Shown: one piece after another, positions 25,801 to 34,492 of the stretch
Numbering within the stretch: position 1 is the stretch's first letter
Layout of the letters: every line of letters starts with the position of its first letter
Source of the DNA: Pararge aegeria
Lineage: Eukaryota > Arthropoda > Insecta > Lepidoptera > Nymphalidae
Length of the DNA: 64,000 nucleotides
Direction: 5' to 3'
Assembly: GCF_905163445.1 (NCBI RefSeq)
Contig: NC_053201.1
Coordinates: 2,118,001-2,182,000 of the forward strand
The notes under the pieces: generated by a model
What the model was told of the DNA's origin: nothing
Database searches by the model: none
The model's input: the letters and a program-made list of their open reading frames with translations, nothing else
Made by a program: the position numbers and the translations under genes

Positions 25801-28800
25801 TTTTCCTCTTTACACTGTTTTATGTATTTAGTTTTTTAGAGCACTAATTCTCACCAAAGCTTATTATTAACGTAGCAAATCGTTAACGTAGTCTTTTATA
25901 CTATAACAGACTTTTCTAGAAGTTTACGTTTAATATAAAACTGACACTTTTGAGATGACTTTGAACTTTTTAAAAGTCATCTCGAAGATATATACTGTTG
26001 GTTTATTGTAAAATTGAATACGATTTCCTTTAAATAAATTACTTTTTTTATGTAGTCTAGTAGGTACAGTGCACTGCAAGTTCTTTTTTGGTTCTCAAAT
26101 TATTGCAGTTACATTTTCTCTTCTATTTAGATATATTTTATAAATCTGTTGTAAACTTGCGAGCACGTATTAAATGATTAAAGTTACAATCAAATACCAA
26201 ATTTTCTATGCAGTGAGAAGATGTTGATAACTAATAATATAAAAAGGTTTCCAAAAATCCGAGGATTAACTTAGCCGGATTGTTATATGCAATATAACTA
26301 GTTAAGAAAAAATACGCCAAAGTCTTAAACTTTTTTGGTTCAGTTGAAACTCATGTCGATGAAAATATATATCTAGGTACCAATAAACGTTAAATTATAT
26401 TATTCTAAGACAATAGGTATTAAAGCCTCCGATAAGCCCTTTATCTGAAATTAATATAGTATATACATATCATATATATTATGCTCTATGTATTTTAAAT
26501 CCAAAAAGGTGTCAGCATAATTTGCTTAATATTTTGGGTTTTAGATTTTTTTTTCTGTTCGCATTAATTATTATATATGTGCTCACATTGGCCTTTATTA
26601 CTTTACGACCTCATAATTACGTCGCAAAAACTATAAAATTAATAAAAATATCTTCGTTTATGATCCTTTTAGTGTTCTTTACTTTACTACGCGATAAGCA
26701 ACACGACAAACCCCGCAGTTAAGGGCCCACCTAAGCGAAATTAAAACTATGTCCGTATTATGTCATTTGATGGCCGATTGGTGCAGAGGGCAGTCACCCT
26801 TTTTTCGCAGTCCGAGGTTGAGGGTTTGTTTCCTACAACTGGGAAATGTTTTTGTCATGAACATGAATGCTTTTCAGTGTCTGGGTGTTTTTCTGTATAA
26901 AATAAATATTTATGTATATTATCCATAAAAATATTTATCATTTATCTCATAGCAAAAGCTAGGCTTACTTTGGGGCTAGAGTGCGATTTGTAATATATTT
27001 TATTTATTTATTTCCTTTGCAGTGCCGAATATGAAATTCCTCTTGTTTTTTTTTTAAAACCAAACCCAGAAGTTATACAATAACATAAATGTTATAATAA
27101 TTATATTCAAGCAGCCTAGTAGTTTCTCATGAAAATAATAACACTGAAATAGCTATATGCAAGCTTTTAATAAAGCTAAATTTAAAATGTGTCACAATTA
27201 TTAAAATAAACGTACCTACTTAGTGACTTATATTTTACAAAAGTTTATCAATTTCAATTACTTATATGTGATTTCTGTTCGTCTTGAATGGCTTTAAACA
27301 TTTAGCCATACTATAGCTGTACTACGGGAGCCTTGAGTTTGTATTGAAAATTTAACAAACAGCATAATGCTCTATCTAAAAACAATCTCCAACCCAAAAT
27401 GTTTAGTAATATTAAGAATATTCATAAATAGCATAAAAATAAAAAATACTAGGTACTAAAATATTAATATACAGTTAAATATAATTTTATTACTAAATTG
27501 AAGTCAATTAGACAAAGATAAAGATCTTTTAGACAGTAATTAATATATTGTTCCGAAAAAAATACAACCACAGCCAAATCATATATTTGCTATAAGTAAT
27601 ATTACCGCTCTGCTATGATATAAATATTAAGGATATAGTATTTAAACACGCACATACCCTCCCAACCTACAGGCATAAAAAGGAGGGCTACATTAATATA
27701 AACTGACTATAGTAAGGCCCTAAATCCCCTAATGGCCCTTTTTCTGCACTATTTAAACACAGGCTTTTATAGCCTGTGTTTAAATAGTGCAGAAAAAGTA
27801 ATCACAAATTCACTCCAAGTTGCGAGAAAAAAATTATATTGGAAAAAATACGCTTTACTAAAAATATGTAAAATATCTTATTAAACTGGTACCGGTATAA
27901 ATTTAAATGTGTACTTAAGCCGAAGGATGTAATTTTATTATAAAGTGAGGCCCTTAAAGAAAAAACTAAAGGTCTTTTTTTAGCCAGTTATCGCTGTAAT
28001 TAATATTTTTATGGAGTCACCCGGACCAAAATTCGACCACAGCAATATCATATATTTGCTATGATTAATATTACAGCTGTGCCGTGGTGGTCTCGCGTTT
28101 GTATGGAAAATTAGGTCGGCTCTTTCTCTTAATGGTCGCAATTAATTAGGGAAATGCGATAAAAAATTATAATATGCACTTGTGATTATTTTGGTGAGAG
28201 CTTGTGTTTATATACTGGCTATACTGTTATGGTAAGTATGGCATTCTTTCTGTTTGTAAAATGCTTATAATGGATAGGGAGTGACTCCACTACTAAAGTG
28301 GAGTGGTAATTGATGCTTCAATATTCGTCGTAGTGTAGGCGGTTTCTTTATTCGCAAGTTGGAGGGCGTTACGATATTGGATTTATTTTAATATTTGTTT
28401 CGTGTTTAATTATTAGTATTTTATTAATTTTAATTATTTTTATTATTATTATTATTATTATTGTTAATTTAATTTGTGCTTCATTTTATGTTATTTTTAA
28501 AAACTGTTAAGTGCACACTATATGGGCTATGCCTGAAATAAAGTTTATTATTATTATTATTATTATTATTATTGGATAGAAGCAGACGTTACTTTGCGGA
28601 AATCCATAATATACTATGAAAATTAAGCTTAATTTGCTATACTCCGCGAACAGCAGGAGAATCTGTATGGTGTAATTTATAATTTCTTCATTCCTTAGGT
28701 AAGGAAGGGAGGTAGGGGTACGAAAGGTATAAAACGCGACTCTTTTGGCCGTCAACGTCAACATCTCCTGAGTATACTCCGGTTTCGGAGCGAAACGTGC

Positions 28801-30660
28801 GTAGAGGGTACATTGATAAGAACTTGTTTGGTGTGAAGTATACGGATTGAAGGCATTATAAATTACACCATACAGATTCTATCATATCCTGCTGTTCGCG
28901 GAGTATAGAAAATTAAGCTTTATTTTCATAAGGGCTTTACGATTGCTTTGGTAAATGATGAGATAAAAAGTTGTAATATAATATGCACTTGTGATTAATT
29001 TGGTAAGGGCTTGAGTTTGCTGCTTGTTACTTATACTGTTGTGGTAACTAGGGCATTCTTGCGGTTTATAAAATGCTTATAATGGGTAGGGAGTCGGTCA
29101 GGTCATCATCCTAAGCCCACAGAACTCAGAGTTGAGTCCATACAGAACCCTCATTTAGCCACTATGTATATAGCACATTGTGTCCAAAAACAGTGAAATC
29201 GTCCAACGCACGTACGTCCCTTCACACCCGCTTAATGTTGCTAGCTCACAAACTTTCCCATTTTCCCAATTTTATGGTAAACGTTTAGAACATTAGAGGT
29301 AAAATAATTACTGTCAAATGCAAAGTTAAGTGAAATAACTAACCGCCTGTTCGAGAAACACTACTAAAGTGGAGTGGTTTATAATGCTTCAACATTGGCG
29401 GTGTGTTTCTGTACGTTTTTAATTCTGCGCCTAAACCTATTAATGCTCCTTTGTCAAGGCATTGGACGCTTTGATTGCTTTTGAGAATATTATGGTAACC
29501 TCTCAGGTAGATTTCCTTGCAATGTTTTCGTTCATCGTTGCAAGTGAAATTTAAATGGCCTATATTAAAAATGCATATTACTCCGAAAAGTTAAGAGATG
29601 CGTGTCAGGGATCGAACCCGGTGCCCCCGAAAGGTAGCCTAAAGCCACCGCAACCAACCACTGAGCTATACAAATTTAGTCACAATAATGTGAGAGTAAA
29701 ATAGACCTTATGCCAATTCCTTTAATGCTTAAGTTCTTCGATCCATATTTTGTGATCTCATACTGTCTTACTATCGAAATACTGACCTGGTGGAAGCCTA
29801 GGTAGCTCTCGATGCTGTGCGTCGCGAAGAACACCTCCCCCTCGCAAGTGAGGATCATCAGGAAACCGTTGAGTGCCTGTAATCACCACACAAAACAATT
29901 ATCATCTCTATCTTCATCATCCTATACTCATCAGCATCTGAACTTTTAAAACATGGAGTCATTCGTACACAATCTTCCAATCCCCACTGATTCATTATGG
30001 TAACCCATTACCGGCCCAATTCAGGGCACGGGTTTCGTCGCACAGTTAGAAGGGGTTAAGGCCGTTGTCCACCACGCTGGCCAAGTGCGGATTGTTTGAC
30101 TCCACACACGATTGTTTAGTTGTTTGATTCGAAATCCGTGCTCCGAAAGTAAACTCGAAGTCCTCCACAGGGCAGTGGCGTGCATAGAGGGTATGGTTAT
30201 ACCCTGTGTATGCAGATGATATAAAATGAAGAAAATCTCCAGTACAAGTTATAAAGACTTTTTACTGACTTTTGCAGAACTTTTTGAGTCTTTAAAGCAT
30301 ACACCAACCAACGTAACATTTGTATGCACATAGATATACGTAAATAGATATAATATACAGATAAACACGCATAAATTGAGAAACATTCATATTTATCACA
30401 CAAACATTTTCCAGTTGTGAGAATCGAACCCACATCCTTGGACTTAGAAAGCAGGGTCGCTGCCCACTGCGCCAAGGTATCGGCCGTCAGTTAATCTCAC
30501 ACTAGGCACTCTGTTTTACGACGTTTATTATTAAGGTCTTTGTATTAGTGCAATAATATAGTGCAGGTCACCTGTAAGAACATTTCGCCGTCCGGCATGA
30601 TGTGGTCGTAGTGCGCGTGGTCCCGACGGTGCAACTCCTCCTTCTCTTTGTGCATGACCA
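13056..30660 (-). CDS. ss: spineless / aryl hydrocarbon receptor orthologue, spliced, 5' end missing
   Basis: Seven minus-strand exons join as 30660-30572, 29876-29787, 18612-18403, 17457-17270, 15707-15601, 14453-14312, 13833-13056. All junctions are GT-AG and all phases match, giving 533 codons plus TGA with no internal stop. Seen: PAS-A (ALNGFLMILTCEGEVFFATH, YLGFHQ, VYELVHSEDREELQRQL), the linker LERSFTVRFRCLLDNTSGF, PAS-B (GKMLLGYTDAELANMGG, KTGASGMIAYRF, LVYKNSKPDFVISTHRPLM), then GRDLLGKRTMDFKVSYLDTG and a Pro/Tyr-rich tail. This pattern is that of insect Spineless rather than of Trachealess, Single-minded or Dysfusion. Known of the family: Ss is a nuclear bHLH-PAS factor that dimerises with Tango (ARNT) and binds GCGTG-core sites. 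In Drosophila it specifies antennal and distal leg identity, dendrite form and R7 photoreceptor subtype. The bHLH DNA-binding exon and the start lie outside the window (inferred). Introns are 695, 11174, 945, 1562, 1147 and 478 nt. Confidence 0.95.
13900..14066 (+). mobile_element. SINE type A tail, in last ss intron
   Basis: TTTTTCAGTGTCTGGGTGTT through GATGTGTGTATTGTCGTAGT, without the tRNA head. Confidence 0.8.
14104..14183. repeat. Two adjacent perfect hairpins in last ss intron
   Basis: Hairpin 1: GTTTCGGAAAGCAT (14104-14117), loop of 3, exact complement at 14121-14134. Hairpin 2: AAGCGCAATCGATGCTT (14137-14153), loop of 13, exact complement at 14167-14183. Two bases separate them. Confidence 0.9.
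14312..14453 (-). CDS. ss: ss exon: PAS-B C-terminal part / PAC
   Basis: 142 nt, acceptor ATTCCAG, donor GTAAGA. It completes Leu, then encodes LKTGASGMIAYRFQTKDGQW, QWLQTSSRLVYKNSKPDFV and ISTHRPL, ending with AT of a split Met codon. This is the PAC segment and last beta strands of PAS-B. An open frame continues upstream of the acceptor to an ATG, but that extension is intronic because the splice site and phase match the 15601-15707 exon. Confidence 0.95.
14565..14775 (-). mobile_element. Helitron-like fragment
   Basis: Reverse of the usual 5' region: ACACACTTTCGCATTTATAA at the right end with the CAAACAAACAAACA run, and GCCCGCG on the left, matching the 3' region. Confidence 0.55.
14800..15073 (+). 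mobile_element. tRNA-derived SINE, type C
   Basis: Head CGGCGCAACGGTGAGCGCTG, damaged B box GGGTTCATTTCCC, body TGGGAGGCTTTGGCC and tail AAGGGCTTACTTGTAGTGG. Confidence 0.85.
15290..15410 (+). mobile_element. Family H 3' tail ending in microsatellite
   Basis: GATCACTTTCAGTGATAAGG (stem at 15311-15326), then GCAATAAAGTTTTTC leading straight into the ATTCT repeat, so the pentamer grew from the element's 3' tail. Confidence 0.75.
15411..15490. repeat. (ATTCT)n microsatellite in PAS-B intron of ss
   Basis: About 16 units, one interrupted (ATTGT). A similar short run ends the family H copy at 44945-45090. Confidence 0.95.
15488..15515 (+). mobile_element. SINE type A 3' end fragment
   Basis: TAGATGGCGATGTGTGTATT immediately after the microsatellite, 85 bp from the ss exon. 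Confidence 0.65.
15601..15707 (-). CDS. ss: ss exon: PAS-B middle
   Basis: 107 nt, acceptor TTTTTCAG, donor GTAAGT. It completes a split Arg codon, then encodes GKMLLGYTDAELANMGG, YDLVHYDDLAYVASAHQE, and ends with the T of a split Leu codon. In vertebrate AhR the matching residues line the ligand cavity; whether this insect protein binds ligands cannot be told from sequence. The intron 5' of it holds a SINE, a Helitron end and another SINE; the intron 3' of it holds a SINE, a Helitron fragment and an ATTCT repeat. Confidence 0.95.
16246..16543 (+). mobile_element. SINE type B, full length
   Basis: GCGGTGATAGTCCAGCGGTT head to GGGTTGATATGATGATGGTG tail. Confidence 0.9.
16619..16745 (+). mobile_element. 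Helitron 5' end fragment
   Basis: Starts TCCCTATCCCTACTAATATT after an A; the body stops at AGGTATTAGAAGGGA, where a SINE B head fragment (reverse, 16749-16779) follows. Confidence 0.65.
16749..16779 (-). mobile_element. SINE type B head fragment
   Basis: CCTTAACCACTAGGCTATCA, the reverse of the tRNA-like head. Confidence 0.5.
16829..17073 (-). mobile_element. SINE type A, full length
   Basis: Tail ACTACGACAATACACACACC on the left, head GGGAATCGAACCCACGGCCT to GGGCCGTC on the right. Confidence 0.9.
17270..17457 (-). CDS. ss: ss exon: end of PAS-A linker and start of PAS-B
   Basis: 188 nt, acceptor TTTCCAG, donor GTTAGT (weaker than the others). It starts at phase 0 with RLDIRGRIKVLHGQNKKTEE, then LALFAICAPFGPPSLLEIPQ and FKSKHKLDLSLVSMDQ. 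It ends with AG of an arginine codon completed by the first G of the next exon. The LALFAI block opens PAS-B, and the SKHKLD stretch corresponds to the first PAS-B helix region of AhR. Confidence 0.95.
17514..17762 (-). mobile_element. SINE type A, full length
   Basis: Same layout as 16829-17073; begins about 56 bp upstream of an ss exon, in the intron. Confidence 0.9.
17893..18035. mobile_element. hAT-type MITE with exact 8-bp target duplication
   Basis: 143 bp, ends CAGTGGCGTGC and GCACGCCACTG. Both flanks are CATATCAA (17885-17892 and 18036-18043). The target is the 3' tail of the SINE B copy that follows. Confidence 0.9.
18041..18300 (-). mobile_element. SINE type B
   Basis: Reverse tail TTACCGGCCCACT to the head near 18298. 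It ends about 100 bp downstream of the 18403 exon boundary. Confidence 0.85.
18403..18612 (-). CDS. ss: ss exon: PAS-A core and linker
   Basis: Seventy codons, phase 0 at both ends, acceptor TTTACAG and donor GTAAGT. It encodes SDIVHQSVYELVHSEDREEL, the PAS-A helical region, then a less conserved loop (PPEANSLTLQDVLRQERAH) and the LERSFTVRFRCLLDNTSGFL block. Differences from the Drosophila protein, as remembered, are mostly in that loop, which suggests purifying selection on the rest. Confidence 0.95.
18838..18965. mobile_element. Dispersed repeat, family L
   Basis: CCGCGGATGTCGTACGAGGC TACTAAGGG resembles 60100-60215 (CCCGCGGGAGTCGTACGAGG). Probably a LINE fragment. Confidence 0.4.
18966..19792. 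other. Unassigned intron sequence
   Basis: No repeat family recognised. Confidence 0.35.
19793..20094 (-). mobile_element. SINE type C, full length
   Basis: Tail CCACTACAAGTTAGTTCTTG; head at right AGCGCTCACCGTTGGA; B box reverse GGGAATTGAACCC. Confidence 0.85.
20095..20245 (+). mobile_element. MITE D, left arm
   Basis: GGCGTTACTTTGC, TGCTATACTCCGCGAACAGC, ending near CTCACCAAACAGA. It abuts a SINE C head. Confidence 0.75.
20246..20797. other. Unassigned intron sequence with CA microsatellite
   Basis: (CA)n at about 20533-20562; nothing else recognised. Confidence 0.5.
20798..21240 (+). pseudogene. Non-LTR reverse transcriptase fragment
   Basis: Two overlapping frames give WIDHKKAYDSVPHSWLMEVI and, after a frameshift near 20930, IGIRRGIFQGDSLSPLWFCL then NPLSTLL. 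The xDxxKAYDS and QGDSLSP motifs are RT motifs A and B. The catalytic YxDD part is missing. An AT tail like that at 2985 follows. Dong/R4-like by recollection; clade tentative. Confidence 0.8.
21345..21542 (-). mobile_element. Helitron 5' part
   Basis: Reverse of TAATATTATAAATGTC.., TTTGTTTGTTACGCTTTCAC, and GGATACTTTTTATCCCGACA. No 3' end seen. Confidence 0.6.
21543..22029. other. Unassigned intron sequence
   Basis: GC-richer block at 21640-21840 and a T run at 21920; no family assigned. Confidence 0.3.
22030..22135 (-). mobile_element. Diverged SINE type C fragment
   Basis: GCTTAGTGGCGCGTCTTAGT and AGACCAGAGAAAATTCAGAA match the C body in reverse. Confidence 0.4.
22302..22707 (+). mobile_element. 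Complete non-autonomous Helitron (406 bp)
   Basis: Starts TC after A, ends CTAG before T, with the stem CCAGCCCG / CGGGCTGG (22673-22680, 22687-22694) ten bases before CTAG: the full set of Helitron end marks. No Rep/helicase coding. An open frame inside is fortuitous. Confidence 0.9.
23025..23200 (+). mobile_element. LINE 3' tail, family I
   Basis: GGTGAACAATAAAAGTGTAT TGATTCATTC.. ending in ATTC repeats, as at 34860 and 39160. Confidence 0.6.
23637..23800 (+). mobile_element. SINE type B fragment
   Basis: CATGCCTAAGAGTTCTTCAT to TCTGGGAGGAGA; head missing. Confidence 0.65.
23850..24015 (+). pseudogene. RTE-type LINE RT C-terminus
   Basis: One frame reads RKRGRPKVRWSDELERVAGE then NWLK, stop, ALNKAEWR; this is the typical C-terminal GRPxxRWxDD region of RTE-clade LINEs, with one stop. 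Confidence 0.7.
24016..24669. other. Unassigned intron sequence
   Basis: No feature recognised. Confidence 0.35.
24670..24832 (+). mobile_element. SINE type A, head lost
   Basis: CACAAGTGGAAAATGTTTGT to TTTGGGGCTAGATGTGTA. Confidence 0.8.
24833..25599. other. Mostly unassigned intron sequence
   Basis: About 25005-25070 (GATGGCCTAGTGGGTGCGAC) may be a worn SINE B head; nothing else. Confidence 0.3.
25600..25950 (+). pseudogene. LINE RT C-terminus
   Basis: SFTLEAVRLWNDLRESIKRA then a frame ending in YLLKKEYLYLKKDLSK; the RLWNDL block is the end motif of many non-LTR RTs. Confidence 0.55.
25951..26768. other. Unassigned AT-rich intron sequence
   Basis: An open frame at 26522-26722 is hydrophobic but starts TTG and shows no family. 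Confidence 0.3.
26769..26998 (+). mobile_element. SINE type A, full length, diverged
   Basis: Head GATGGCCGATTGGTGCAGAG; the B box is damaged. Confidence 0.85.
27300..28110. mobile_element. Local repeat family M, three partial copies
   Basis: ATCATATATTTGCTAT..TAATATTAC occurs at 27578 and 28050; TTTGTATTGAAAATT / TTTGTATGGAAAATT at 27338 and 28098. Type unknown. The 28-bp hairpin at 27738-27798 lies between them. Confidence 0.5.
27738..27798. repeat. Perfect 28-bp hairpin with 5-nt loop
   Basis: Left arm 27738-27765 (CTTTTTCTGCACTATTTAAA CACAGGCT), loop TTTAT, right arm 27771-27798 is its exact complement. Confidence 0.95.
28195..28330 (+). mobile_element. Repeat family N, copy 1
   Basis: ATGCACTTGTGATTATTTTG to GATAGGGAGTGACTCC and the hairpin CTCCACTACTAAAGTGGAG. 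Second copy at 28975-29115 plus 29360-29410. Confidence 0.6.
28440..28573 (+). repeat. (ATT)n microsatellites around a LINE tail end
   Basis: ATT runs at 28440-28462 and 28545-28573; between them CTATGCCTGAAATAAAG, a LINE-like 3' end. Confidence 0.75.
28574..28925. mobile_element. MITE D, near complete fold-back element
   Basis: Left GGATAGAAGCAGACGTTACT, TGCTATACTCCGCGAACAGC; right arm holds the complement (CTGCTGTTCGCGGAGTATAG, AAATTAAGCTT). Centre has CGGTTTCGGAGCGAAACGTG. Inserted in the ATT run. Confidence 0.85.
28975..29410 (+). mobile_element. Repeat family N, copy 2, interrupted
   Basis: ATGCACTTGTGATTAATTTG through TAATGGGTAGGGAGT, about 250 bp of other sequence, then CACTACTAAAGTGGAGTGG. 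Confidence 0.55.
29450..29673 (-). mobile_element. SINE type B
   Basis: Reverse B box GGGATCGAACCCGG and head CCACTGAGCTATAC; 114 bp from an ss exon. Confidence 0.8.
29787..29876 (-). CDS. ss: ss exon: start of PAS-A
   Basis: Ninety nt, 30 codons, phase 0 in and out, acceptor ATTACAG and donor GTCAGT. It encodes ALNGFLMILTCEGEVFFATH through YLGFHQ, the first beta strands of PAS-A. The ALNGF and YLGFHQ blocks are near invariant between insect Spineless and vertebrate AhR. The downstream intron of 11.2 kb is the longest one with both ends in the window. Confidence 0.95.
29995..30172 (-). mobile_element. SINE type B, truncated at head by MITE
   Basis: TTACCGGCCCAATTCAGGGC to GAAGTCCTCCACAGG, then the MITE starts. 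Confidence 0.75.
30173..30262. mobile_element. hAT-type MITE, left end only
   Basis: CAGTGGCGTGCATAGAGGGT, then ATATAAAATGAAGAAAATCT; no right end. Confidence 0.7.
30350..30489 (-). mobile_element. SINE type A, 5' half
   Basis: AACATTTTCCAGTTGTGAGA to CGGCCGTCAG; a GTATC insertion splits the head. Confidence 0.85.
30572..30660 (-). CDS. ss: ss exon: linker between bHLH and PAS-A (most upstream exon in window)
   Basis: The 89-nt exon follows a TTCCAG acceptor and ends CAG before donor GTGACC. It enters with two bases (TG) finishing a split codon, then 29 codons starting VMHKEKEELHRRDHAHYD and ending GEMFLQ. The position matches the short AhR exon between the bHLH exon and the first PAS-A exon, whose vertebrate version also ends just before ALNGF. 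It leaves at phase 0. The entering phase predicts that the unseen bHLH exon ends one base into a codon. Confidence 0.9.
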
Positions 30661-30691
30661 CTGGAACAGAAGAAACATCCGCTGAGTCATC

Positions 30692-30945
30692 ATCATGACC
30701 AGTATCCACTACAGGGAACAGACCTCCTATCAGAATGAAAAGGTTTAGACCGTAGTCCACCACGCTGGCCAAGAGAGGATTAGAAGACTTCACATGCCTT
30801 TAAGAACATCTCAGGAATGCTGGCTTTCTTCGCGATCTTAATATCATCGTAGTATGTACCTCTTGAGGTGTGTGGAGTCCATCAATCCGCACTGGGTGAG
30901 CGTGGTGGGCTACGGCCTTAAACACACCCCCCTCCGTGCTGGATG
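30692..30945. mobile_element. Fold-back pair of SINE B fragments
   Basis: Reverse tail part 30692-30815 (GTAGTCCACCACGCTGGCC) and forward part 30838-30945 (GTGTGTGGAGTCCATCAATC). Confidence 0.65.
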
Positions 30946-31439
30946 ATTGCTATTTGCTTTTGTTCTGCTTTCAACATTTCTCTCTAAACAATTTAATGTA
31001 TTTTTTCCACTTTAATTACATTCCCACCTCCCACTCCCATACCAATTACTCGCAATATCTTTGTACCTAGATATAAGATGATTTGGACGAATTTATACTC
31101 TATCTTTATAGTGATAAAGTGTATATTCGCTTCAGCAGACTTTCACCCCTTACAGCTTCCCTAAACCAATTACGTGATGTGATTTGTCGTCATAACCCCG
31201 CCTATTTACCTACTAGTGTACTAACGATTCAAGTCATTACATAGGATATATAAGTTAAACTTTATGACAGTTTATTTATCATTTTTTTATTTATACTCTT
31301 TATTTGTACCTATTTCCACAACATGACAAGAAAGTTATAAAAAAAACACTACAAGTAGTAGAATACTATACTATACTGAATCATACAAAAACACGAAACT
31401 TATTAACATCAAACCGATATATAACTACTATACTTCCAT

Positions 31440-31582
31440 CAGTGGCGTGCACAGGGTCTTCGACCAGGGTATGCATAAAGCAGATATATAGCGTTAAATA
31501 GAAATATTCACCTCCAACACGAGCTATATAAAATAATTTGGGTATGCAGTGCTTTTGTGCATGTATGAAATGCACGCCACTG
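31440..31582. mobile_element. hAT-type MITE with exact 8-bp target duplication
   Basis: 143 bp, same length as 17893-18035; flanks ACTTCCAT at 31432-31439 and 31583-31590. Confidence 0.9.
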
Positions 31583-31687
31583 ACTTCCATATTGTTAAGA
31601 AAAATTCTTAACAAATCCATTCATACGCACATCGCATTTACAAAAATACACCAAGTGCAGAGTAGAACTTCCTCGGGCGAAGAAATG

Positions 31688-32036
31688 TGAAATTTAAAGG
31701 TGTACCTACAACTCTACAATAAATTACCCACGGAAGTGAAAAATGCGAAGTCGTTTACAATTTTCAAACGCAAATTAAATAATCGCATACTATCTCAGTT
31801 GTAATGTTGTAATACCGCTTATGACTACATTATGGCAACGACTTCGCATTTCGCAACATACGGATATCGAAGTTTCTGAGGGTAAATTTTTAATAATTTA
31901 TATGTATACCTAATAATAAGTACAATATGATTGCTAATCAAATAATATAATATGACATATAACATCAATCTGATTTCTCTGTAAGTAAATATGTAAAATT
32001 ATTCTTTAAGATAAATAAATGATTCTCAAACCTGAA
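31688..32036 (+). pseudogene. LINE RT C-terminus with 3' UTR
   Basis: VYLQLYNKLPTEVKNAKSFT and IFKRKLNNRILSQL then stop, followed by 230 bp of AT-rich UTR ending AATAAATGATTC. Confidence 0.7.
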
Positions 32037-32037
32037 A

Positions 32038-32090
32038 ATACAAAAGGCGTCCTTATCGCTAATAAGCGATCTCTGCAAGGCAACCTAGGA
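32038..32090 (-). mobile_element. Family H tail fragment
   Basis: AAAAGGCGTCCTTATCGC with stem-loop at 32055-32070. Confidence 0.6.
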
Positions 32091-33037
32091 TTAAGAAAAC
32101 TAAAAAGAAAACAAAGAAGTTTAGCTACCTAATTGTTGCCCGTAATTTCTGTCGCGTTTATTTTGCTAGGGTTAAAAATACGACTGGAAACCTTTAATTT
32201 CCCTAAATAAAATGTACCTAGGATAGCTTGAGGATGCGAACTGGTTTTATGTAAAGTTTCCCCAAGATAAATGAAGCCATCAAAGCCATACTAGTTACTA
32301 TTTTTTTTATAAAACTGAGGGTAAATTTTACTACTAGGTTTTTCAGGATGAATATAATTATTTGTGTAGTTCTGCTTGGTCCTTGCTAGTCAAATAACAA
32401 TAAATAAATTCATGCCCATCTTCAGGGTACAAGGTTTGTTTTATATTTTGGTGATGCTAACTACATTTACTTCCAATTTAAAGTCTTAAAGGCTGAGCTG
32501 AATATAAGTTACATACAAACAACCATATATATTAGGATGAATTAAAAAAATATATATGGAGCCCTAGTAATGGTCGAAATCGGTACTAGGGCTGCATAAT
32601 AATAAAAATCAAAGTAATGTTCGAAATTCGAAATCGGTACATAATAAAAAAAATCAAACTGTCAATTGTTTCGGCACAGCAATCAGCGTAATTTCGATAT
32701 TCGAAACCGAACAAACAAACAGCACTGGCCAATTACTGCCAACGTGAAATACACCATCTGGTATTAGGGGTGTCTCGTAATTCGGGTTGATACCTGTTTA
32801 TATCGATAAAATTATCAATACTATCGATATAATGATTTTTTACTCAACTAATTGTTTGTTCGGATTAATCATCCATAATTAACGTTTCGGCAAATATAAT
32901 TTACACTAAAGAATGCTATTTCGATATTAGCTGTATAGTATATAGTTAAAAATAGTCCTGTAATGATTTGAGTTAATAAACATAAGGCTAATAACTAGCC
33001 AAAATTTCATCATGATGAAATATTAGAGGGAGTTTTC
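32091..33037. other. Unassigned intron sequence
   Basis: A 10-bp inverted repeat (AGCCCTAGTA, 32560-32569 / 32584-32593) and repeated CGAAATCGGTA stretches; no family named. Confidence 0.35.
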
Positions 33038-33160
33038 CTTGACTGCAATCACATTTGATTATGATGCAGTTTAAAATGGTAGTTGGCTAACACACCCCTA
33101 ATCCCTTTCTACTCGGCGTCAACATACCGGAACGCTAAATCACTTATTAAATGTTCACGG
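33038..33160 (-). mobile_element. SINE type C fragment
   Basis: TTGACTGCAATCAC, AAAATGGTAGTTGGCTAACA, CCGGAACGCTAAATC. Confidence 0.65.
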
Positions 33161-34492
33161 CGACTTTACTCTTATTATTTTAATAAGTATGTAAAACTGC
33201 ATTACAATAGTCATGAAAAAGTTTGAATTAAAATAATTTTCCGTTTGAGTATTTGATTAATTGTAAACTTTCATAAGTATGGAAAGTTTGTATCTGCTAT
33301 CAAAAAATGCACTTGAATGTGTGTTTTTTCTTAGACTAACTTTTTGTAAATGAGCAATCATTTTTGCGTTATTAACTTATTGTAACTAGTATTACTTAAA
33401 AAAATTCAAAAAAAAAAAAAAAAATATGTAATCCAATCATGGTACTTTTTCATGATCGGTAGGATCAGATAGTTTATACTGTACAAATTGTACATGGTAT
33501 GTCGTGCATACTTCAATTCCTTATTAATAAACGAAGCGTAACATCAGAATAACGATGCAGTATTTTGTCCCACTTCAAATGTCAAAACGTGGCAAAACAG
33601 TGCGTAACTATTCCAACGCATGTTTATTAATAAGGGAGCAGAAGTTTATCAATAGCTTAGAAGTACTAAAATTACAACTCAATACTTGTATAAGAATATT
33701 TTACAATCTTAATAGTCGAAATGTTATTTTAATATAAATTATTATGCGGCAAGAACTTTTACTTAATACAACATAAATAAATACATTACAATTATTTATA
33801 ACGCAATACGAATAAACATGTCAGTTTTGTCATTCGCGATTGTTTTGTAACGAATTCACGCATACTACATGAATATAAATGAACAAATTCTCTTGAATAC
33901 ATAGTTGTGATGAATATTACCCTTTTTTATTTACTATATTAATTATGCATTTCTACAACTGATAACACTTAAATGAAAGCGGCTGGTTGTGTTACAATAG
34001 TAACTTATGTTATAAAGTAGTTTATTTATTTTCTTTGCCCAATTAAATTCAGAAAGGCGATGTTTGATAAATAAAACACAGACAAAATAGCAATAAATTA
34101 AACAGCTTATCGAGATTTTCATTTTCATTTAGACAAACTTCTACCTTTTTGTAGAATGTATTGGATTTATAGTTTTTCGCGGCGCGATCAAGATAAGAGT
34201 GCTGGCAATCGAATCGATTTATCGATAATGTCCTTCGATACGTCACTAATCGAGCTCAGTGGGTTTTATCACACATTATGATCGTCATTACCGACTATCG
34301 AATAGTGATTTTTTTTTTGCTTTATATTGAGAATTGAATATTAAAAATATACTGAAACTATGGAAGTCAGCTGTTATCATTCAATCGGATGTTTGGAATT
34401 ATTTCTTGTTGCTTAAAGCAATTACTGACTGTAAAAACTCCTGCAAACCATTGACTAAAAAATTATATCAGATCATACGTGCATAATTGACT
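33161..34492. other. Unassigned AT-rich intron sequence
   Basis: GATA/TCGAT-rich patch at 34180-34255 (TCGAATCGATTTATCGATAA); otherwise nothing. Confidence 0.35.

Noticed and set aside
30673..30793. Open frame continuing upstream of the VMHKEK exon
   Set aside because: It crosses a clear acceptor (TTCCAG) into a SINE B; it is not coding.
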